Made by a program: the position numbers and the translations under genes. From an uncultured Kiritimatiellota bacterium (lineage in GTDB: Bacteria > Verrucomicrobiota > Kiritimatiellia > RFP12 > UBA1067), in the NCBI GenBank assembly GCA_934667295.1, contig CAKULR010000046.1:1-10206 (forward strand): DNA of 10,206 nt, in the 5' to 3' direction. How positions within the stretch are numbered: the first letter of the stretch is position 1; each line of letters starts with the position of its first letter. Shown here one piece after another: positions 4,905 to 10,206 of the stretch. The notes below the pieces were generated by a model, which ran no database searches, had not been told where the DNA came from, and saw only the letters and a program-made list of their open reading frames with translations.

Positions 4905-5915
4905 ATGAAGAACCTGAACCTAATCTCCCTGTTCGCGGGTGCGGGAGGAATGGATCTTGGATTCGAGAAGGCGGGATTCCGCGTAGTAGTCGCCAATGAG
5001 TTCGATTCCGGTATCTGCCCGACCTATCGTCGTAATCACAGGCATACGCGGCTCATCGAGGGTGACATTCGGAAGATTTCCGGGGAGATGATACCGGAGG
5101 AGGCGGTTGGTCTCATTGGTGGACCTCCATGCCAGAGCTGGAGCGAGGCAGGGGCTCTTGGCGGTATCAACGATCCACGCGGGCAACTGTTCTTTGATTA
5201 CATCCGGATTCTGAAGATGAAGCGTCCGATGTTTTTCGTCGCCGAAAACGTGTCCGGGATGTTGGCTGGGCGCAACGCCGAGGCTGTCAGGAACATCCTG
5301 TTGCTTTTCGGCGAAGCGGGATACGACGTCCAGTACAAGTTGCTGAATGCGAACGACTACCATGTGCCACAGGTTCGCGAGCGGGTGTTCTATGTCGGGT
5401 TCCGAAGAGATTTGGGCATTGAAGACTTTGAGTATCCAAAACCACTGGGCGAAAGACGCCTTACGCTGCGTGATGCGATTTGGGATCTACGCGCCACCGC
5501 CGTTCCGGCACTTCCGAGGAACAAACATCGTAAAGACCTTGAAATCCTGAACCACGAGTATTTCGTCGGGACTTACTCGACCATCTTCATGAGTCGAAAC
5601 CGCGTCAAAACCTGGGATGAACCGGCGTTCACGGTACAGGCGTCGGGGCGTCAGTGCCAACTTCATCCACAGGCTCCGAAGATGGAGTTTGTTGACAAGA
5701 ACCTGCGCCGTTTCGTTCCGGGCCAGGAACATCTCTACCGGCGGCTCACCGTTCGCGAATGCGCCCGGCTTCAGGGCTTCCCGGACGACTTCGAGTTCCT
5801 GTACGAAGACGTCAACATGGGATATAAGATGATCGGGAACGCCGTTCCCGTGAATTTCGCCTACGCTGTCGGGAGGCAAGTCGTGGAATGCCTGAAGCGG
5901 CATCGTGCAGTTTGA
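4905..5915 (+). CDS. C5-cytosine DNA methyltransferase, M.HaeIII-like, predicted GGCC
   Basis: 336 residues, close to M.HaeIII. It should transfer a methyl group from S-adenosylmethionine to C5 of the inner cytosine of GGCC and so protect the host from the endonuclease encoded next. Motifs in order: I, LFAGAGGMDLGF (9-20); IV, GGPPCQSWS (72-80) with catalytic Cys76; VI, AENV (113-116) with Glu114; VIII, QVRERVFYVG (156-165); X, GNAVPVNFAY (311-320). The target-recognition region is very close to M.HaeIII as I remember it (NHEYFVGTYSTIFMSRNRV and EPAFTVQASGRQCQLHPQ), which supports the GGCC prediction. The start is uncertain: ATG at 4905 gives the typical family N-terminus, while an in-frame GTG at 4866 adds 13 unfamiliar residues. 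Codon use and GC are lower than in the flanking genes, suggesting transfer. The restriction gene follows after 24 bases. Confidence 0.95.
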   Translation: MKNLNLISLFAGAGGMDLGFEKAGFRVVVANEFDSGICPTYRRNHRHTRLIEGDIRKISGEMIPEEAVGLIGGPPCQSWSEAGALGGINDPRGQLFFDYIRILKMKRPMFFVAENVSGMLAGRNAEAVRNILLLFGEAGYDVQYKLLNANDYHVPQVRERVFYVGFRRDLGIEDFEYPKPLGERRLTLRDAIWDLRATAVPALPRNKHRKDLEILNHEYFVGTYSTIFMSRNRVKTWDEPAFTVQASGRQCQLHPQAPKMEFVDKNLRRFVPGQEHLYRRLTVRECARLQGFPDDFEFLYEDVNMGYKMIGNAVPVNFAYAVGRQVVECLKRHRAV

Positions 5916-5939
5916 GAACGATAGAAGGGACTTTACTGT

Positions 5940-6782
5940 ATGGGAACCGTGATAGATGCCATTGAGAATCTTGTACGGAATCCGGTGACACTACTTGTCC
6001 GGGAATACCAATCGCACAATCGCGCAAATAGTATGGGGGTGGCGCTGGAAGAGTATGTCAAGGATCTGTTCGCGGGGACGTTCGGCGCTTCGGACGTTGA
6101 ACGGTTGGATGCTTTCGAGCGCACGTTCTCATACCTGGGTAACAATTCCAACCCACCGGATGCGATGCTACGCGGTGGCGACGCCATTGAAGTCAAGAAA
6201 ATCGAAGCACTTGATGCCTCGTTGGCCTTGAACAGCAGTTACCCGAAGCACACGCTTCGGGCGGACAACCAAATGATTTCAGAGGCATGTCGGGATGCGG
6301 AGAGCTGGAGAGAGAAGGACATCCTGTATGTAGTCGGAAACGTCTTTGGCGGGCAACTGCGACATCTCGCGATGGTCTATGGACTTGACTACTGTGCATC
6401 CGAGTCCTGTTACCAGAGATTAAAGGCGACCATACGGGATGGTGTCAATGCCATTGAGGGCGTGGAGTTCGCCGAGACACGTGAACTGGGTCGTGTGAAA
6501 AGGGTCGATCCGCTTGGCATCACGTACATGCGTGTTCGTGGAATGTGGGGTATCGAGAATCCATGGTCGGTCTTCGACTATATCTACCGCCGCGACATGC
6601 GAAAGCGGCTGAACTTCATGTGCCTTGTCAATTGGCGCAAGTGGCAGTCACTCCCCGGAACGGAGCGGCTGGAGGAATTGGGAAGGATGGATTCGCGTCT
6701 AAAGGTTTCTGCTGTACGCATCAAGGATCCCGATAATCCGGCTCGACTCAACGATGCAAGACTCGTGACATTCTCCGTGTAA
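5940..6782 (+). CDS. type II restriction endonuclease, NgoPII family, predicted GGCC
   Basis: 280 residues, the full length of the NgoPII family, which cleaves GGCC. The fold is PD-(D/E)xK: Pro73-Asp74 in NNSNPPDAMLRGGD, then Glu84-Val-Lys86 in AIEVKKIE, give D-x9-ExK with the metal-binding acids and catalytic lysine. Other family-like stretches are NRANSMGVALEEYVKDLFAG (27-46), RTFSYLGN (61-68), the mid-protein RVDPLGITYMRVRGMW (188-203) and the C-terminal IKDPDNPARLNDARLVTFS. AGAAGGGA ends nine bases before the ATG. With the methyltransferase gene 24 bases upstream on the same strand, it forms a complete and apparently intact type II system, with methylation encoded first. A strong hairpin begins directly after the stop codon. 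Confidence 0.92.
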   Translation: MGTVIDAIENLVRNPVTLLVREYQSHNRANSMGVALEEYVKDLFAGTFGASDVERLDAFERTFSYLGNNSNPPDAMLRGGDAIEVKKIEALDASLALNSSYPKHTLRADNQMISEACRDAESWREKDILYVVGNVFGGQLRHLAMVYGLDYCASESCYQRLKATIRDGVNAIEGVEFAETRELGRVKRVDPLGITYMRVRGMWGIENPWSVFDYIYRRDMRKRLNFMCLVNWRKWQSLPGTERLEELGRMDSRLKVSAVRIKDPDNPARLNDARLVTFSV

Positions 6783-6803
6783 CCAAAGAGATTCGCTCTT
6801 TGG
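6783..6803 (+). terminator. hairpin directly after the restriction gene
   Basis: CCAAAGAG and CTCTTTGG form a perfect eight-base stem with loop ATTCG, starting on the base after the TAA stop. There is no T-run; instead the 3' arm runs into TATAAT. It may terminate the restriction-modification transcript weakly or stabilise its 3' end, while sharing bases with the next promoter. Confidence 0.5.
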
Positions 6804-6809
6804 TATAAT
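6801..6809 (+). promoter_or_regulatory. extended -10 promoter for a leaderless small gene
   Basis: TGGTATAAT is a perfect extended -10 box, of the same form as the one at 4580. Only six bases separate it from the ATG at 6816, so the usual start of transcription falls on or next to the start codon. This predicts a leaderless mRNA. The TGG is also the end of the hairpin stem at 6796-6803. Confidence 0.6.
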
Positions 6810-6815
6810 GTGGCC

Positions 6816-6989
6816 ATGGAGCGACATGTATACGAAGTGATGATTCGCCGAACCGAGACCTGTCATGTCAGGGTGATGGCCGTATCGGAATCGGAGGCCG
6901 TCGAAGCGGTATTGCGCGAGGAAGCTTCTGGGCGGGTTCCGAACTATGCCTATTCCAACGAGTGTGTCGAGGCTGAAAAAGTTGACTGA
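6816..6989 (+). CDS. small DpnD/PcfM-like protein
   Basis: 57 residues beginning MERHVYEVMIRRTETCHVRV, followed by MAVSESEAVEAVLREEASG. The layout (a Tyr/Val strand, ET, a second strand, then A-S-x-x-EA and a helix) resembles the small DpnD/PcfM C-terminal-like family. DpnD is encoded beside the DpnI restriction genes, so the position just after a restriction gene fits. The role of the family is not established. An extended -10 box six bases before the ATG predicts a leaderless transcript, and no Shine-Dalgarno sequence is seen. A TGA ends the frame at 6987. The match is by pattern only, since the protein is too short for certainty. Confidence 0.5.
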   Translation: MERHVYEVMIRRTETCHVRVMAVSESEAVEAVLREEASGRVPNYAYSNECVEAEKVD

Positions 6990-6997
6990 CAGACCTT

Positions 6998-7129
6998 GTG
7001 GAAGATGCGGAACGTGTTGCCCTGAAGCTCTGCCGAAATGGCGAAGGCATCCTGTCGGCAGATGATTCCGTGACCGTTGAAGTCGCGTGTGTGCCAGAGC
7101 GGGAGCTGATTTTTGAGGGTAGTTCGGGT
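6998..7129 (+). pseudogene. second DpnD/PcfM-like tail, overlapping-frame remnant or small gene
   Basis: In another frame than the preceding small gene, from a GTG eight bases after its TGA, the translation reads EDAERVALKLCRNGEGILSA and then DDSVTVEVACVPE. The pattern helix, RNGE, I-L-x-A-D-D, V-x-V-E-V is what I recall of the DpnD/PcfM tail. The usual head (two beta strands ending A-E-S) is missing in this frame, while the preceding frame ends YSNECVEAEKVD, which could supply part of it. Possible readings are a frameshifted second domain, a tandem gene with a GTG start, or decay. The frame does not stop before the hairpin repeat at 7131, which seems to have replaced the original 3' end. Confidence 0.35.
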
Positions 7130-7130
7130 T

Positions 7131-7157
7131 CGGTCGCAACAAGTTGCGACCCTCCCG
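7131..7157 (-). repeat. hairpin repeat element, inverted stem variant
   Basis: On the minus strand: CGGGAG, then GGTCGCAACTTGTTGCGACC, then G. It is the same element as at 3767-3793 and 4484-4509 but with stem GGTCGCAA/TTGCGACC in place of GGTCGCG/CGCGACC. The changes on both arms keep the pairing and the CTTG loop. On its own strand it follows the 45-bp-type core (7191-7233), as in the first copy. Confidence 0.85.
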
Positions 7158-7190
7158 TGTTCAGGTGTTCCGCGTTCGATCCTCCCGCAT

Positions 7191-7233
7191 TCGGACGTCC
7201 CGCGCCGAGGGCGGCGCGGGTACAGCGCGCGCC
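7191..7233 (-). repeat. 45-bp-type repeat core, inverted copy
   Basis: On the minus strand it matches the 3706-3750 core over about 43 bases with three or four differences. The central CGCGCCG/CGGCGCG hairpin is intact. It begins 43 bases after the stop codon of the minus-strand gene ending at 7276, so like copy 1 it is a sense-oriented element just beyond a gene's 3' end. Confidence 0.85.
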
Positions 7234-7291
7234 GGGCCCTCGGTGGATTCAGCGCGCACCGGACCCTCGGGGGAGTCAGCGTGTGCGACGG
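7223..7291. repeat. 27-bp tandem repeat, 2.5 copies, spanning a gene end
   Basis: Units 7223-7249 and 7250-7276 both start CAGCGCGC, contain CCGG.CCCTCGG and differ at five or so positions; a third partial unit CAGCGTGTGCGACGG runs to 7291. The repeat overlaps the inverted 45-bp-type core at its left end and the stop codon and last codons of the minus-strand gene at its right end. It corresponds to the 26-base doublet that precedes the core at 3676-3720. Confidence 0.8.
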
Positions 7292-10206
7292 AGTTTCAGG
7301 GGAGTGTTCGCGGGAACGGGCGGAGGGGGTGTCGTGAAGGCGTGGGCGAGCGCGGCGGGGACGACGGCACGGGCGAGAGACGGGTCGGGGTTGGCACCTC
7401 CGAACCGCCAGAGCGCGCCCCAGCCGTTGAGCTGCGTGAAGCCGAACCAGATACGGCCCTCCGCGTCGCCGATGAGCGGCGTGACGGGCGTGTCGCGTCC
7501 TGCGAGGAGGCCACGGTTGACGGGGGAGACCGTCTGGGCGATCTGTGTACGCAGGGCCGGGGGGAACCACGCCACCGCGTTCGGGAGAACCCGCAGGGCC
7601 GTCGGTACCTCGTCGATGTCATCCATCTGCATCGCGAGGCCGAGGACTTCACGTCCAAGCGGGGCGCACCCCTTGTGCCGCAGCGCGCCGGAGGAATCCC
7701 GCGCGACGGCGCAGTAGAACGGCGCACCGCCCGTCTCGACCCAGTGCCCGCCCTGCGCGACGAACGCGCGGATTGCCGCGAGCATCGTCCGTTCGCCGCC
7801 GACTTCCCGCACGGGAAACTTCTCGCCGTAGGGGTTGACGAGGGCGAAGAAGGCGGCGGGGCCCTTTGCCTCCTGGTTGCTGCGCAGGGCGGCGAGGAGG
7901 GCGTCTGCGGTGGCGAGGCGCACGACGCGGAGACCGTGCTCCGTCACGAGGTCGCTTGCGGCGAGGGCCGCGTACCAGTCGGCGGGCGGGACGCGCACCC
8001 AGCTGCCGTGGAGGTCGGGGCCGAAGTCGTGGACGCCGATGGTACGCGGCGCATCGGGTCGGTCGCAGGGCGCGCGCGTCCGCTCGGCCTCCGTCGGCAA
8101 CACGGGCGCGTGGGCCGGGTCGGGGGCGTGTTCCCAGCGTCCCTCCGCCGTTTCGACGAAGGCGGGGGCGCCCTCCAGGTGGCCGGCCCGCAGTCCGGGG
8201 CCTTCGACCCACCAGCCGTAGGGGGCGAGGGGATGGCCCGCGACGGTGCGCGGCACGTCGCCGAGGTTGACGGCGACGGCGATGTCGCCCCAGCGCGCGG
8301 TGACGATGCCGTCGTCGCGCGGGTCGGCGAAGGTCGCGAGGTCCGTGCGCGCGAGGAGGGGCGCGCGGTCGTGGCGGTAGGCGACGAGCGGCTGCCCCGC
8401 GATCCGCGAGACGACCTTGCCCTGGAGGAGGTGGAGCCATTCGTACCAGGCGAAGCGCTCGGTGGATTCGAATCCGGCGCGGGCGTTGAGCGAGAGGTTG
8501 TAGCCGAGGGCGAACATCCAGGCGAGCGTGCGGTCGTCCGTGACGAAGGCGCCGAGGTCGTGCATGAAGAAGAGCGCCTTGTCGTGGAAGAGGCGCAGGG
8601 CGACGGGTTCGAGGCGCCAGGTGTGGGCCGGAAGGACGTCCTTGAAGAGGTCGCGCCAGGGGGGAAGGTGGTCGAGGGGGACGACGCGCCAGGAACAGCC
8701 GCAGAGCGCGGCCTGGAAGTTGGCAACGTGGTCCCAGCCGTCCTCGGTGGCGAGCGGTACGCGGCGCGCATCTTCCTCGTTCATCGAAAGGATGCCCTCG
8801 GCGTAGGCGGTGGGGGAGGGCGCGGCGGGATTGAAGTCCCAGCGCCAGGCCCGCGCGCCGCACTGGTCCTGGAAGAGGAGGTCGACGGGATAGTCCTCGG
8901 TGAACGCCCGGACGGTGCGGCGGTTGGCGGCCTGGACGGCGGGATGCCAGAAGGTGGTCGTCCAGCCGTCGTTCTTCGCGTACCGTTCGTGGTAGGGCTT
9001 CCCGTTGAGGCCGATCGCGAGGGGGGCGTCCCCGGCGGCGAGGAAGGAGGGTCCGCGCGGATGGTCGCACCACCAGGTGGGGTTCGTGTAGGGGGAGACG
9101 AGGTGGCCGCGCGCGCGGGCGGAGCGGAAGAGGTCGGCGAGTTCTTCGGGCGTGCCGAACGCGGGACGCGGCGGCAGATGGTCGGGGTACTCCTTGTCGA
9201 AGCCGCCCTTGAGGTAGTCGGAGGGATGATAGAGCGTGGGGATGGGACAGGCGGCGAGCGTCGCCTTCACCTGCGCGGCGGTGCCGCCGAGGTGGAGGAG
9301 CGGGGCGCGCTTGAACGTGTCGAGGGCGCCGGGGGTGGGGAACTTCGCGGCGAGGGGCATGGTGAGCGTATTCGCGGCGGCGTAGTCGGCAAGCGCGTCC
9401 TCCAGCGTTGCGCCGACGCGGATGCGCACGGCGGGCGTGCGGGTCGTCGAGCCGGGCTTCGCGTAGGCGGCGAAGGCGTGGAAGAACCAGCCGCCCGCGT
9501 CGTCCGCGCCCACGCCCGTCTCGCCGGGCGTGAAGGGCGTGGGGTTTTGCCAGGGGGCGTGCGGGGGACGGGGCTGGACGCCGTAGAGGGCGACGCGCCC
9601 GCCGTGCGTCGTCGTGAGCTGCGCGAAGTCCGCGAAGAGCGGCGGGTAGGGTTCGACGAGCGAGAGGTAGGCGCCGCCGTGCAGGGCGTGGTAGAAGGAG
9701 TAGCCGCCGGATTCGAGCCAGTTGCCGCCGGACCTGACGTAGGCGCGCAGGTCGTCGAGGCGGGCACGGTAGTTCTCGGGGCTGTCGACGGGGAAACTCT
9801 CGCCGTAGGGGTTGAGGATGAGGAGGGTGTCGGGCGCGGCGAGCGCGCGCCGGAGGGCGGGGAGGGTGGTCAGTTCTACGTAGGTGCAGCCCGGGGGCAG
9901 GGCGGCCTTGAGGGTCGTGCGCCAGTCGGCGACGGTGGCGCGCACGAACCCGCCGACACGCGGACCGCACGAGAGGGCGATGAGGGCGACGGTGTGGCGC
10001 GCGGGGGCCTGTTCGGCGAGGCGCGGCAGAAGGTGGCGGACGGTGAAGGTCTCGGCGGGAGGGGCCCAAGAGGAGGAAGCATCTGCGACGCCGAAGCGCC
10101 AGAGGGCGCCCGTGCCGCCGAAGCGCGTGGCGGAGAGGTAGGGACCGAGGGGGGAGTCGATCAGGACGAGGTCGCTCTGTCCGGCGGCGGGGGGACGGAG
10201 GACGGG
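7276..10206 (-). CDS. large glycosidase-like protein with duplicated GATase1-like modules, 5' end off the window
   Basis: The frame is open from the window's right edge to the TGA at 7276: at least 976 residues, true start not in the window. A GTG at 9945 begins only part of it. Residues below count from the edge. An N-terminal stretch with GTGALWRFG (31-39) leads to a glutamine-amidotransferase-like module: ILNPYGESFPV (130-140) and GGNWLESGGYSFYHA (160-174). The centre (about 325-520) looks like a TIM-barrel hydrolase related to DUF6259-type proteins: SPYTNPTWW (371-379), LLFQDQCGAR (443-452) and ATEDGWDHV (486-494), whose acids could be catalytic. A beta-rich part with VAVNLG (about 644-649) follows, then a second amidotransferase-like module: VNPYGEKFPV (790-799) and GGHWVETGGAPFYCAV (819-834), closing with NGWGALWRFGG (927-937). 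Function is inferred as carbohydrate-active; I cannot assign a substrate. The stop lies in a 27-bp tandem repeat. Confidence 0.75.
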   Translation of the reverse strand, partial: PVLRPPAAGQSDLVLIDSPLGPYLSATRFGGTGALWRFGVADASSSWAPPAETFTVRHLLPRLAEQAPARHTVALIALSCGPRVGGFVRATVADWRTTLKAALPPGCTYVELTTLPALRRALAAPDTLLILNPYGESFPVDSPENYRARLDDLRAYVRSGGNWLESGGYSFYHALHGGAYLSLVEPYPPLFADFAQLTTTHGGRVALYGVQPRPPHAPWQNPTPFTPGETGVGADDAGGWFFHAFAAYAKPGSTTRTPAVRIRVGATLEDALADYAAANTLTMPLAAKFPTPGALDTFKRAPLLHLGGTAAQVKATLAACPIPTLYHPSDYLKGGFDKEYPDHLPPRPAFGTPEELADLFRSARARGHLVSPYTNPTWWCDHPRGPSFLAAGDAPLAIGLNGKPYHERYAKNDGWTTTFWHPAVQAANRRTVRAFTEDYPVDLLFQDQCGARAWRWDFNPAAPSPTAYAEGILSMNEEDARRVPLATEDGWDHVANFQAALCGCSWRVVPLDHLPPWRDLFKDVLPAHTWRLEPVALRLFHDKALFFMHDLGAFVTDDRTLAWMFALGYNLSLNARAGFESTERFAWYEWLHLLQGKVVSRIAGQPLVAYRHDRAPLLARTDLATFADPRDDGIVTARWGDIAVAVNLGDVPRTVAGHPLAPYGWWVEGPGLRAGHLEGAPAFVETAEGRWEHAPDPAHAPVLPTEAERTRAPCDRPDAPRTIGVHDFGPDLHGSWVRVPPADWYAALAASDLVTEHGLRVVRLATADALLAALRSNQEAKGPAAFFALVNPYGEKFPVREVGGERTMLAAIRAFVAQGGHWVETGGAPFYCAVARDSSGALRHKGCAPLGREVLGLAMQMDDIDEVPTALRVLPNAVAWFPPALRTQIAQTVSPVNRGLLAGRDTPVTPLIGDAEGRIWFGFTQLNGWGALWRFGGANPDPSLARAVVPAALAHAFTTPPPPVPANTPLKLRRTR

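Noticed and set aside
7130..7717. Extension of the second DpnD-like frame to a 239-residue protein
   Set aside because: Past 7130 it reads through the inverted hairpin, the 45-bp core and the antisense of the large gene, so only the first 44 codons look coding.
7649..10069. An 806-codon minus-strand frame rich in Arg and Pro
   Set aside because: It is a shifted frame of the large gene ending at 7276, whose own frame has duplicated motifs and normal composition.

Overview
The window looks like a chromosomal stretch of a GC-rich member of the PVC superphylum, most likely a Kiritimatiellota/Verrucomicrobiota-type polysaccharide degrader. I infer this from three things: strongly G/C-ending codons in the carbohydrate genes, the pairing of a Gfo/Idh/MocA oxidoreductase with a GH127 enzyme and a very large glycosidase-like protein, and long gene-free stretches full of short tandem and palindromic repeats, including scattered ACACGGA words of the kind common in PVC genomes. 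No rRNA or protein marker is present to confirm the taxon.

Layout. Positions 1-217 hold a degenerate palindrome copy and eight tandem 8-bp units ending 21 bases before a Gfo/Idh/MocA oxidoreductase (218-1375). Positions 1376-1681 hold two related palindromic elements. A secreted GH127 beta-L-arabinofuranosidase follows (1682-3625). Positions 3626-4580 appear to have no gene. They carry a 45-bp repeat core (two identical copies), a hairpin element, an 11-bp heptad tandem repeat, a segment bounded by 21-bp inverted repeats, a 17-bp tandem repeat and pyrimidine-rich tracts. Positions 4580-7130 are a clearly different, less GC-rich island: an orphan structured RNA with its own extended -10 promoter and intrinsic terminator, four alternating TTCATGTA sites, an M.HaeIII-like C5 methyltransferase (4905-5915), an NgoPII-type restriction endonuclease (5940-6782) and one or two tiny DpnD/PcfM-like genes, the first apparently read from a leaderless transcript. 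After inverted copies of the repeat element (7131-7233) comes a minus-strand gene (stop at 7276) that stays open to the right edge of the window. It encodes at least 976 residues, with a glycosidase-like core between duplicated glutamine-amidotransferase-like modules.

How it works together. The flanking genes fit sugar catabolism: a secreted arabinofuranosidase, a sugar-modifying dehydrogenase and a large glycosidase-like protein. The central island is a complete type II restriction-modification system predicted to act on GGCC. That site is common in the flanking genes and rare in the island itself, which fits horizontal acquisition by a GGCC-rich host. The small RNA, the TTCATGTA sites and the DpnD-like proteins are candidates for regulators or accessories of the system, and they are the least described part of the window.
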